Shown: in pieces, positions 55,175 through 62,433 of the stretch | Layout: every line of letters starts with the position of its first letter | Position numbering within the stretch: position 1 is the first letter of the stretch | Assembly: GCF_946151065.1 (NCBI RefSeq) | Contig: NZ_CAMGZA010000001.1 | Coordinates: 1,240,001-1,304,000 of the forward strand | Length of the DNA: 64,000 nucleotides | Direction of reading: 5' to 3' | Source of the DNA: Microbacterium sp. Marseille-Q6965 | GTDB taxonomy: Bacteria; Actinomycetota; Actinomycetes; Actinomycetales; Microbacteriaceae | Position numbers and translations under genes: made by a program | The notes under the pieces: generated by a model | Database searches by the model: none | What the model was told of the DNA's origin: nothing | What the model saw: the letters and a program-made list of their open reading frames with translations, nothing else

Positions 55175-55180
55175 TAGCGT
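55175..55180 (+). promoter_or_regulatory. -10 box (TAGCGT), small acetyltransferase
   Basis: TAGCGT, six bases (GGAGGG), then ATG at 55187. This is the same arrangement as at recQ on the other strand 100 bases away. Confidence 0.5.
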
Positions 55181-55186
55181 GGAGGG

Positions 55187-55552
55187 ATGACGAACACGAG
55201 GGTCGAGCGCGTCGACGCCCGGAACCGCTACGAGATCTATGTGTCGGACCAGGCCGACACGGAGGCGGCGCCCGCCGGCGAGACGCTTGCCGGCTTCGCG
55301 GAGTTCTCGCAGGAGGACGGCAAGGTGCGGTTCACCCACACCGTGATCGACCATGCCTTCCGCGGGCGCGGGTTGGGTGATGTGCTGGCGGCCGACGCGC
55401 TCGCCGACGCCGCCCAGCGCGGCGACACCATCGTGCCGCTGTGCCCGTTCATCGCCAAGTACCTCACCGAGAACGAGGTGGCCGGCGCCGTGGTGCAGTG
55501 GCCGCACGGGGCACCGCAGAACGCAGCCACCCCGCCCGAGCCGTCGTCCTGA
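55187..55552 (+). CDS. Small GNAT acetyltransferase (YjdJ/GTLF-like)
   Basis: 121 residues. The minimal acetyl-CoA fold is clear: GETLAGFAEFSQEDGKVRFT, then HTVIDHAFRGRGLGDVLAAD with the RGRGLG loop, and IVPLCPFIAKYLTEN, typical of the short GNAT group with a Cys in CPF. Members of this family lack an N-terminal domain and act on unknown acceptors. The C-terminus is a short Pro-rich tail. The pirin gene follows after 25 bases. Confidence 0.88.
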   Translation: MTNTRVERVDARNRYEIYVSDQADTEAAPAGETLAGFAEFSQEDGKVRFTHTVIDHAFRGRGLGDVLAADALADAAQRGDTIVPLCPFIAKYLTENEVAGAVVQWPHGAPQNAATPPEPSS

Positions 55553-55577
55553 GCCCGGCGCACCGGAAGGGGATCGG

Positions 55578-56579
55578 ATGACCCGGTACGACGTCGACGC
55601 CCGCGATGCGGTCGACGGCGGATCCACGAGCTGCGACGGACCACGGGCGCTCCTGCTCGAGCCGCGCCGCGTGCCGCTGGGCGGGGTGCGCGCGATGGAC
55701 GTGTCGCGCTCACTGCCGCAGCGCGATCTGCCGCTCGTCGGCGCGTGGTGCTTCCTGGACCGCTTCGGTCCGCAGGAGGCGATGATGCGCGTCGACCCGC
55801 ATCCCCACATCGGGCTGCAGACAGTGACCTGGCCGCTCGTGGGCGAGGTGCGACACCGCGACGCCGTGGGCTCGGATGTGCTCATCACGCGCGGCCAGCT
55901 GAACATCATGACGGCCGGCGACGGCATCAGCCACTCGGAGTACTCGGTAGGCGATGAGCCGGGGCCGATCGACGCGCTGCAGCTGTGGATCGCGCTCCCC
56001 GACCACGCCCGCCGGCAGCGGCCGCACTTCGAGCAGCACCGCGAGCTGCCCTCCGCCACGGTGGCCGCGGTCGAGGGCGCGGATCCCGAGATCACCGTCG
56101 TGGTGGGATCGTTCGCCGGCGTGGACTCCCCGGCGGCGGTGTACAGCCCCATCGTGGGCGCCGAGGTGCGGCTGGCGCCGGGCTCACGGGTGCGACTGCC
56201 CTTCGACCCGGCGTGGGAGTACGCCGTGGTGCAGGTGGAGGGCGACCTGCGGGTGCACGACGCCGCCCCGGGCGGCACCGCACCGATGTCGCTGGATCGG
56301 CTCGACCTGCTCTACCTCGGCGTCGACCGAGACGGCATCGAGGTGTCCACCGAGGACGGGGCGATGATCTTCCTCCTCGGGGGCGAGCCGTTCGGCGAGG
56401 ACATCGTGATGTGGTGGAACTTCGTGGGCCGCACGCACGACGAGGTCGCCGAGGCGCGCGAGCAGTGGGAGGCGCGCGATGCGCGCTTCGGCGCCGTGGT
56501 GGGTCATCCCGCAGACGACCGCATCCCCGCCCCGCCCCTGCCGAACGTGCGCCTGACGGCACGGCGGCGCCGGATCTGA
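55578..56579 (+). CDS. Pirin family protein
   Basis: 333 residues from an ATG behind GGAAGGGG. The cupin metal site is intact: PHPHIGLQTVTWPLVGEVRH gives two His, and MTAGDGISHSEYSVGDE gives the third His and the Glu. The C-terminal cupin lacks metal ligands, as in all pirins. Bacterial pirins have quercetinase-like or regulatory activities; here the function is unknown. The gene follows the acetyltransferase closely and may be co-transcribed with it. Confidence 0.93.
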   Translation: MTRYDVDARDAVDGGSTSCDGPRALLLEPRRVPLGGVRAMDVSRSLPQRDLPLVGAWCFLDRFGPQEAMMRVDPHPHIGLQTVTWPLVGEVRHRDAVGSDVLITRGQLNIMTAGDGISHSEYSVGDEPGPIDALQLWIALPDHARRQRPHFEQHRELPSATVAAVEGADPEITVVVGSFAGVDSPAAVYSPIVGAEVRLAPGSRVRLPFDPAWEYAVVQVEGDLRVHDAAPGGTAPMSLDRLDLLYLGVDRDGIEVSTEDGAMIFLLGGEPFGEDIVMWWNFVGRTHDEVAEAREQWEARDARFGAVVGHPADDRIPAPPLPNVRLTARRRRI

Positions 56580-56635
56580 CGCGCACCGTCCGCTCCCCCG
56601 GGCGGCTCGGCGCCCGCCGCACCGGCGCGTCGCAA

Positions 56636-56641
56636 TAGGCT
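56636..56641 (+). promoter_or_regulatory. Leaderless-type -10 box (TAGGCT), ECF S component
   Basis: TAGGCT, six bases (CGAGTC), then GTG at 56648. Confidence 0.6.
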
Positions 56642-56647
56642 CGAGTC

Positions 56648-57223
56648 GTGAGCAAGCCCGGCGTCCTGTCCACGCGCGTCCTCCTCGTCTGCGCAGCCAT
56701 CGCGGTGGCGACGGGGGTGCTCGGCGGGATCGAGGGATGGCTGACCATCCCCGTGCTCGCGGCGGCGCCGTTCCTCTACGGCTTCCTGCTCGGCGTGCAC
56801 ACCCTGCCCGGCATCGTGGCCCAGGAGCTCTTCCGCATGCCGGGGGTCGCGCTGCTCACCCATGTGCTGGCCGGGCTCGTCGGTGCCGCGGTCGCTCCCG
56901 TGTGGGCGCCGCAGTTCCTCGGCACCGCCGTCCTGTTCGGCGGCATCCAGGAGGGCGTGGCGGCGATCTTCCGCTACCGCGCCTGGAGCTGGTGGCGTTA
57001 CCTCCTCTCGGCACTGCTCATCGGCGCGATCGTCGCCTTCGTCGTCGCGATGGCGGCCGATCTCGATGAGCTGCCCCTGTGGGCGCAGGCCGCCTACCTC
57101 GCGCTGTCGTTGCTGGGGCCGGTGGCGTGGACGCTGCTCGGGTTGTGGATCGGGCGCGCCTTGGAGCGCGCCGGCATCACGCCGCGGCGTGATGCCCCAC
57201 GGCGTGCGACGCCGCGGGCGTGA
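56648..57223 (+). CDS. ECF transporter substrate-binding (S) component, YkoE-like
   Basis: 191 residues starting at a GTG. Five to six transmembrane helices are visible (VLLVCAAIAVATGVLGGI, LAAAPFLYGFLLGVHTLPGI, LLTHVLAGLVGAAVAPVWAP, YLLSALLIGAIVAFVVAMAA, LALSLLGPVAWTLLGLWIG). The length and FLYGFLLGVHTLPG-type second helix match YkoE/thiamine-related S subunits. The adjacent fused energising subunit supports this. Likely ligands are thiamine or its pyrimidine precursor; no riboswitch-like leader is present, since the gene is leaderless. It ends 27 bases before the fused gene. Confidence 0.85.
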   Translation: MSKPGVLSTRVLLVCAAIAVATGVLGGIEGWLTIPVLAAAPFLYGFLLGVHTLPGIVAQELFRMPGVALLTHVLAGLVGAAVAPVWAPQFLGTAVLFGGIQEGVAAIFRYRAWSWWRYLLSALLIGAIVAFVVAMAADLDELPLWAQAAYLALSLLGPVAWTLLGLWIGRALERAGITPRRDAPRRATPRA

Positions 57224-57238
57224 CCCCCGGCGGCCGCA

Positions 57239-57244
57239 TACGCT
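57239..57244 (+). promoter_or_regulatory. Leaderless-type -10 box (TACGCT), fused ECF module
   Basis: TACGCT, six bases (GATCGG), then ATG at 57251. Confidence 0.52.
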
Positions 57245-57250
57245 GATCGG

Positions 57251-59527
57251 ATGACCGATGCCCCGCTCGCCGCGCTGCAGCGTGTGAGCGTCGCGCATCT
57301 GGACGCCCGCCGCCCCACGCCGCGGGAGGTCTCGCTCGAGATCCGTCCGGGCGAGGTGGTGCTGCTGCTCGGCCCGAGCGGCAGCGGCAAATCGACGCTC
57401 GCCCTCACGCTCAACGGGCTGGTGCCGCACCACATCGACGCCGACGTCGAAGGCGTCGTGCGGATCGATGGACGAGACGTGGCCGCCTCGTCCCCCGCGC
57501 GGCTGAGCACCCGCGTGGGCATGGTGTTCCAGGATCCGGACGCGCAGCTGGTCGCCTCGAGCGTGCTGGATGAGGTCGCCTTCGGCCTGGAGAACCTGCT
57601 CCTCGATCCCGCGGAGGTGATGGCGCGCAGCGAGGAGGCGCTGCGGCGGGTGGGCCTGTGGGAGCGCCGCCACGACGACCCCGACGAGCTCTCGGGCGGG
57701 GGAAAGCAGCGCCTCGCGATCGCCTGCGCGCTCGCGATGCGCAGCCCGCTGCTCGTGCTCGACGAGCCCACGGCCAACCTCGACCCCGCGGGCGCGCGCG
57801 ACGTCTACGACGCGCTGGCCGCTCTCGTCGCCGCCGGCGACCACGCCATCCTGCTCGTGGAGCACGACATCGATGCCGCGCTGCCGCTCGCGACGCGGGT
57901 CGTCGTGCTCGACGGCGACGGGCGCCTCGTCCAGGACGGCAGCCCGGGCGAGGTGCTCGCCGGACACGCGGCCGAGCTCCGGGCGTTGGGTGTGTGGCTG
58001 CCGCGCGAGGGTGAGCCGGCGTATGCGCCGGTCGCGGGACCCGACGACGACGCGGGGCCGCCGGCCGTCTCGGCACGGGGGCTCACGGTGCGCACCGGGC
58101 GCGGCCGGGCGCGCCGCGCCCTCATCCGCGATGTCTCCCTCGACATCCCCGCCGGCTCGTTCACCGCCGTGGTGGGTCCGAACGGCGCGGGCAAGACGAC
58201 GCTCGCGCAGGCGCTCGCCGGAGTCGTCCCGCCCCCGCGCGGAACGGTGCGCGTGGCCGGGCTCGACGCCGGTGCCGCACCACCGCGCCGCCTCGCCGAG
58301 CGGGTGGGCTTCGTGTTCCAGAATCCCGAGCATCAGTTCGTCGCTCACACCGTGCGCGGGGAGCTCGAGCACAGCCTGCGGCACGTGCCGCGCGCCGAGC
58401 GCGATTCGCGCGTCGATGCCATGCTGGCGCGCTTCGGGCTCCCCGAGCACGCCGAACGGCACCCGTACCGGCTCTCGGGCGGACAGAAGCGGCGGCTCTC
58501 GGTCGCGACGGCGCTCATCGCCGGCGCGGATCGGCCGGGCGGCGTGCTCGTGCTCGACGAGCCGACGTTCGGCCAAGACCGCGCGCGGGCCGACGAGCTG
58601 CTGACCCTGCTCGACGAGCTGCACGCCCGCGGCACGACGATCGTCGTCGTCACCCACGACCTGCGACTCGTCGCGGCGCACGCCACGCACATCGCCGTGA
58701 TGGACGGCGGCGAGCTCACCGCTTTCGGCCCGGCGCACGAGACGCTGCCCGCCGTTCGCGACCTCTTCGCCCGCCCGCGCCCCGGCGAGCCGGCGGGCAC
58801 CGCCCGTGACGAGGCCCCGGCGACCCGGCGCGCTCCGCTCGAACGACTCGACCCGCTCGCCCGCCTCGTCGCCGTCCTGCCGGCCCTCATCGGCGTCGTG
58901 TTCACGCGAGATGTCGCCACCCCGGCCGCGCTTGCGCTGCTGTCCGCCCTCGTCCTCCTCATCGGCGCGCGGCGAGATCGGCGCCTCGCGCTCTGGCTGG
59001 CCGCGGCGCTGCCCGCCATGTTCGTCGTGTTGTCGGCGGGGTTCGCCCTGTGGACCGATCCGCTCACGGGCACCGCGACGGGCACGCGGCTGACGGCGAT
59101 GCTCGCGATCGCGCTCGTGCCGGGCCTGACGACGTCGGGGCCCGAGCTGGTGCGCGCCCTCGTGCGGCATCTGCGCCTGCCGTACCGGATCGGCTACGCC
59201 GCACTCGCGGCATACCGCTTCGCGCCCCGGTTACGGCGGGAGCTGGGCATCATCCGCGCCGCTCACCGGGTGCGGGGCACGGGAGGCACCTGGCTCTCGC
59301 GGACCGTCACCTCACTCGTGCCGCTGATGGCGGGCGCCATCCGGCACGCCGAGCGCGTCGCCCTGGCGATGGACGCCCGCGCGTTCGGCGCCCATTCCAC
59401 GCGCACCGAGCGCCATGTGCCGCGGTGGCGACCCGTCGACACGGGCGCCGTGGCGGTCGGATGGGCGACGACCGCCGTGGTCTTCTTCACCGGCGCAACC
59501 CTCTCACTTCCGGCCGGGTGGATGTGA
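57251..59527 (+). CDS. Fused ECF transporter energising module: EcfA-EcfA'-EcfT
   Basis: 758 residues with three subunits in one chain. The first ATPase (about 1-255) has Walker A GPSGSGKST (41-49), Walker B LLVLDEPTANLD and a signature of LSGGGKQR (148-155), where the usual Gln of LSGGQ is Gly. The second ATPase (about 270-510) has Walker [10 protein letters not shown] (309-317) and canonical LSGGQKRR. From about 535 a membrane T component follows (ALLSALVLLIGARRDRRLAL, YAALAAYRFAPRLRRELGII), with the coupling segment AMDARAFGAH. It energises the YkoE-like S component encoded upstream. Subunits of this family are more often separate or pairwise fused. Confidence 0.93.
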   Translation: MTDAPLAALQRVSVAHLDARRPTPREVSLEIRPGEVVLLLGPSGSGKSTLALTLNGLVPHHIDADVEGVVRIDGRDVAASSPARLSTRVGMVFQDPDAQLVASSVLDEVAFGLENLLLDPAEVMARSEEALRRVGLWERRHDDPDELSGGGKQRLAIACALAMRSPLLVLDEPTANLDPAGARDVYDALAALVAAGDHAILLVEHDIDAALPLATRVVVLDGDGRLVQDGSPGEVLAGHAAELRALGVWLPREGEPAYAPVAGPDDDAGPPAVSARGLTVRTGRGRARRALIRDVSLDIPAGSFTAVVGPNGAGKTTLAQALAGVVPPPRGTVRVAGLDAGAAPPRRLAERVGFVFQNPEHQFVAHTVRGELEHSLRHVPRAERDSRVDAMLARFGLPEHAERHPYRLSGGQKRRLSVATALIAGADRPGGVLVLDEPTFGQDRARADELLTLLDELHARGTTIVVVTHDLRLVAAHATHIAVMDGGELTAFGPAHETLPAVRDLFARPRPGEPAGTARDEAPATRRAPLERLDPLARLVAVLPALIGVVFTRDVATPAALALLSALVLLIGARRDRRLALWLAAALPAMFVVLSAGFALWTDPLTGTATGTRLTAMLAIALVPGLTTSGPELVRALVRHLRLPYRIGYAALAAYRFAPRLRRELGIIRAAHRVRGTGGTWLSRTVTSLVPLMAGAIRHAERVALAMDARAFGAHSTRTERHVPRWRPVDTGAVAVGWATTAVVFFTGATLSLPAGWM

Positions 59528-59608
59528 CAGAGTAAGGGCGGGTTTGGGGACCTCCTGCCCGCAGGGGATCGGCGCAGAGCGCTGGCGCCGTCGAGAGTTG
59601 GAGACGAC

Positions 59609-60178
59609 ATGACGGAGTTCGACCCGGCATACGCCGGAACGTGGGTGATCGATCCCGCCCACTCGCGCTTCGGTTTCGCTGTCAAGCACGCGATGGTGTC
59701 GAAGGTGCGCGGCGCCTTCCACGACGTCTCGGGCAAGCTCGTCGTCGGCGAGGGCGGCATCGACGACGCCTACGTCGAGGTGCACGTCAAGGCCGCGAGC
59801 GTGAGCACGGGCAACGAGCAGCGCGATGCGCATCTGCGCACGGGTGACTTCTTCGAGGCAGACACGTACCCGGAGATCACGTTCGAGTCGTCGAGCTTCG
59901 ACCAGGTGGGCGACACCGCTTTCCTCGTCAACGGCGCCCTGACCATCAAGAACACGACGAAGCAGGTGGGCATCCCGCTGGAGTTCACCGGCATGGGGCG
60001 CGACGCCGACGGGCGGCTGCGGGCGGGCTTCGAGGGCAGCCGGCGGATCGACCGTCGCGAGTTCGGCCTCGAGTGGCAGGTCCCGTTGGATGCGGGCGGA
60101 GTGCTCGTCTCGGAGCGCATCACGCTCGAGTTCGAGCTCAGCCTGATCCATCTCGAAGACGGCGAGAGCGCCGACTGA
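59609..60178 (+). CDS. YceI family lipocalin-like protein
   Basis: 189 residues from an ATG with GGAG five bases upstream. The YceI fold is recognised by WVIDPAHSRFGFAVKHAMVS, RDAHLRTGDFFEADTYPEIT and the ITLEFELSLI closing strand. Members bind polyisoprenoids or amide lipids in a beta-barrel. There is no signal peptide, so it would be cytoplasmic, unlike E. coli YceI. Its role is unknown; stress-related expression is common in the family. It is convergent with the DEAD-box helicase. Confidence 0.92.
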   Translation: MTEFDPAYAGTWVIDPAHSRFGFAVKHAMVSKVRGAFHDVSGKLVVGEGGIDDAYVEVHVKAASVSTGNEQRDAHLRTGDFFEADTYPEITFESSSFDQVGDTAFLVNGALTIKNTTKQVGIPLEFTGMGRDADGRLRAGFEGSRRIDRREFGLEWQVPLDAGGVLVSERITLEFELSLIHLEDGESAD

Positions 60179-60189
60179 CTCGCATGACA

Positions 60190-60221
60190 AAGGCGGGCCA
60201 CCCCGAGGGGTGGCCCGCCTT
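60190..60221. terminator. Bidirectional hairpin between yceI-like gene and DEAD helicase
   Basis: AAGGCGGGCCACCCC pairs perfectly with its complement around a two-base loop, with A residues before and T residues after. It lies 12 bases after one stop and 21 before the other. Confidence 0.82.
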
Positions 60222-60241
60222 CATGGGTCTGCGCGGTCGCG

Positions 60242-62296
60242 TCAGGCCGTCGTGAGCTCCTCGACGGTCGGCGCGCCGGCCAGCTCCTCGATGAGGTCGT
60301 CGCCCGGACGGACCTCGTCGAAGGGCGCGTCGATCTCGGCGCGCTGGAGCATCTCGGTCATGCGACGGCGGCGCTGACGCGTGATGAGCGTGACGACGCG
60401 GCCGGCGTTGCCCGCACGGCCCGTGCGGCCGGCGCGGTGGAGGTACGTCTTGTACTCGTCGGGCGCATCCGCCTGGATCACCAGGTCGACGTCGTCCACG
60501 TGGATGCCGCGCGCGGCGACGTCGGTGGCGACGAGCACGCGCGCACGGCCCTTCATGAAGCGCTCGATGTTGCGCGTGCGCTTGGCCTGGTTCAGGTCGC
60601 CGTGCAGCGAGATCGCGTCGATCCCGGCGTCGTCGAACTGCTCGGCGAGCATCTCGGCGAACGCGCGGGTGCGCGTGAACACGAGCGTCTTGCCGTCGCG
60701 GTCGACGAGGGTGTCGAGCACCTCCGCCTTGGAGCGCTGGTCGACGACGAGCACGCGGTGCTCGATCGTGCCGGTCTCCTGCGTCTCGCCCGCGACCTCG
60801 TAGACCTGAGGATCGACGAGGAACTCGTCCACGAGCGCGGCGACCTCGCGGTCGAGCGTGGCCGAGAACAGCAGCTTCTGGCCGCCCTCGCTCGTGAGGC
60901 GCAGGATCTCCTGCACCGGCTCGAGGAAGCCCAGCTCGCACATGTGGTCGGCCTCGTCGAGCACCGAGATCTGGATCTGCGAGAGGTCCAGCTTGCCCTG
61001 GCGCTGCAGGTCGCCGATGCGGCCCGGGGTGCCGATGATGATGTCGACGCCCTTCTTCAGCGCGCCGACCTGGCGGGCCTGCGGCACGCCGCCGTAGATC
61101 TGCGTCGTGAACAGGCCGACGCTGCGCGCGATCGGCTGGACCGTGCGGTCGATCTGCAGGGCGAGCTCGCGCGTGGGCGCCATGATGAGCGCGACCGGAG
61201 ACCGGCCGAACTCGCGGCGCTGACCGGCCTTGGCGCGCAGGATCTTCTCGACCAGCGGCGCACCGAAGGCGATCGTCTTGCCCGAGCCGGTGCGGCCGCG
61301 CGCCAGCACGTCGCGGCCGTCGAGGATCGCGGGCGCCGTGGAGGCCTGGATCGGGAAGGGCCGGGTCGCTCCGAGCTCGGCGAGGGCGCGGACGATGTTG
61401 TCGCCCAGGCCGAGGTCGCCGAAGGTCACCTCGGCGACGTCCTCGGCCTGCACGGCCTGCGCCTCGAGGCGCTCGTGGACGACGTCGATCTGCTCCTCCT
61501 GCTGCCGCGTGCGCACGGGCGCCTCGCGGCGCTCCTGCCACGCCCGCTCACCGTCGGTCTGGCGGCGGGCGGGGCGCTCGCCGTCGAACTCGCGGCGCGC
61601 GGGCCGCTCGTCGCGGTCGAAACGACGCGCCGGGCGGTCGTCCCGCGTGAAGCGGGGGCGTTCGCCGTCGAATCGGCGGGCCGGGCGGTCGTCCCGGTCG
61701 TAACGGGGACGCTCTGCACGCTCGCCGCCGAAGCGGTCGGTGCGCGCCCGGTCGTCACGGTTGAAGCGCGCGCGGTCGTCCCGCGCGGGGCGGTCGCCGA
61801 AGCGGCGGGCGGGGCGGTCGTCGCGGTTGTCACGCGCGCGGTCGTCCCGAGCAGGGCGGTCGCCGTAGCCGCGAGCCGAACGCTCGTCGCGGTCGTAGCG
61901 GGGACGGTCGTCACGAGCCGGACGGTCATCCCGGCGGAAGCCGCCGGCGCGCTCGGGGCGGTCGCCGTAGCTGCGGCGCTCCCCGCGGTCGGCGCCGGGG
62001 CGGTCGTTGCCGTAAGGGCGACGCTCGCCGCGGTCGTTCGCGCGGTCGAAACGACCGGAACCGGCACGGTCGTCGCGGCGCGGGCCGTCGAAGCGGCGCT
62101 CGCCGTGCGCGGACCGCTCGTCGCGGGCGCCCGTACGGGCGCCTCGGTCATCGGCCGACCAGCGCGGCTTGCGCGACGCGCCACGCTCGTCGTCGCGACC
62201 GTGGCCGCGGAACGGGCCGCCGGTCGACTTCTTGGCGTAGCGCGGGTCGAAGTTCTTCGGAGCGCGGGCGCCGGATCGATTGGTGTTCTTGGGCAT
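60242..62296 (-). CDS. DEAD-box RNA helicase with long Arg/Asp-rich N-terminal tail
   Basis: 684 residues. Residues about 20-265 are an RDDRPARR-type low-complexity region: nearly all Arg, Asp, Gly, Ala, Pro and aromatic Phe/Tyr, an RNA-binding and phase-separation-prone composition. The helicase core (about 285-650) has motif I ARGRTGSGKTIAF, motif II VLDEADHMCEL, motif III LLFSATLDRE and motif VI HRAGRTGRAGN. The C-terminal tail is short and acidic. Tails in DEAD helicases are more often C-terminal. It probably works in RNA unwinding during ribosome assembly or cold growth, by analogy. It is a single gene. Confidence 0.93.
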   Translation of the reverse strand: MPKNTNRSGARAPKNFDPRYAKKSTGGPFRGHGRDDERGASRKPRWSADDRGARTGARDERSAHGERRFDGPRRDDRAGSGRFDRANDRGERRPYGNDRPGADRGERRSYGDRPERAGGFRRDDRPARDDRPRYDRDERSARGYGDRPARDDRARDNRDDRPARRFGDRPARDDRARFNRDDRARTDRFGGERAERPRYDRDDRPARRFDGERPRFTRDDRPARRFDRDERPARREFDGERPARRQTDGERAWQERREAPVRTRQQEEQIDVVHERLEAQAVQAEDVAEVTFGDLGLGDNIVRALAELGATRPFPIQASTAPAILDGRDVLARGRTGSGKTIAFGAPLVEKILRAKAGQRREFGRSPVALIMAPTRELALQIDRTVQPIARSVGLFTTQIYGGVPQARQVGALKKGVDIIIGTPGRIGDLQRQGKLDLSQIQISVLDEADHMCELGFLEPVQEILRLTSEGGQKLLFSATLDREVAALVDEFLVDPQVYEVAGETQETGTIEHRVLVVDQRSKAEVLDTLVDRDGKTLVFTRTRAFAEMLAEQFDDAGIDAISLHGDLNQAKRTRNIERFMKGRARVLVATDVAARGIHVDDVDLVIQADAPDEYKTYLHRAGRTGRAGNAGRVVTLITRQRRRRMTEMLQRAEIDAPFDEVRPGDDLIEELAGAPTVEELTTA

Positions 62297-62433
62297 GCGA
62301 AAGTACGCACCTTCCGTAGGTGTTCTGCGGCCACATCAGGACCACACACACCCGCGCATACATACGCGGCATCCCAAAGCCGACACACCAGAGTATCGGG
62401 CCCACCTGGGAAACCGCCCGTGCCGGCGAGCCG

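Noticed and set aside
56580..56647. Thiamine riboswitch before the ECF S component
   Set aside because: The gap is only 68 bases, lacks TPP-box sequences, and the gene looks leaderless.
56504..59170. 888-codon minus-strand frame opposite the ECF genes
   Set aside because: Shadow of the fused ECF module, which has all expected ABC motifs on the plus strand.
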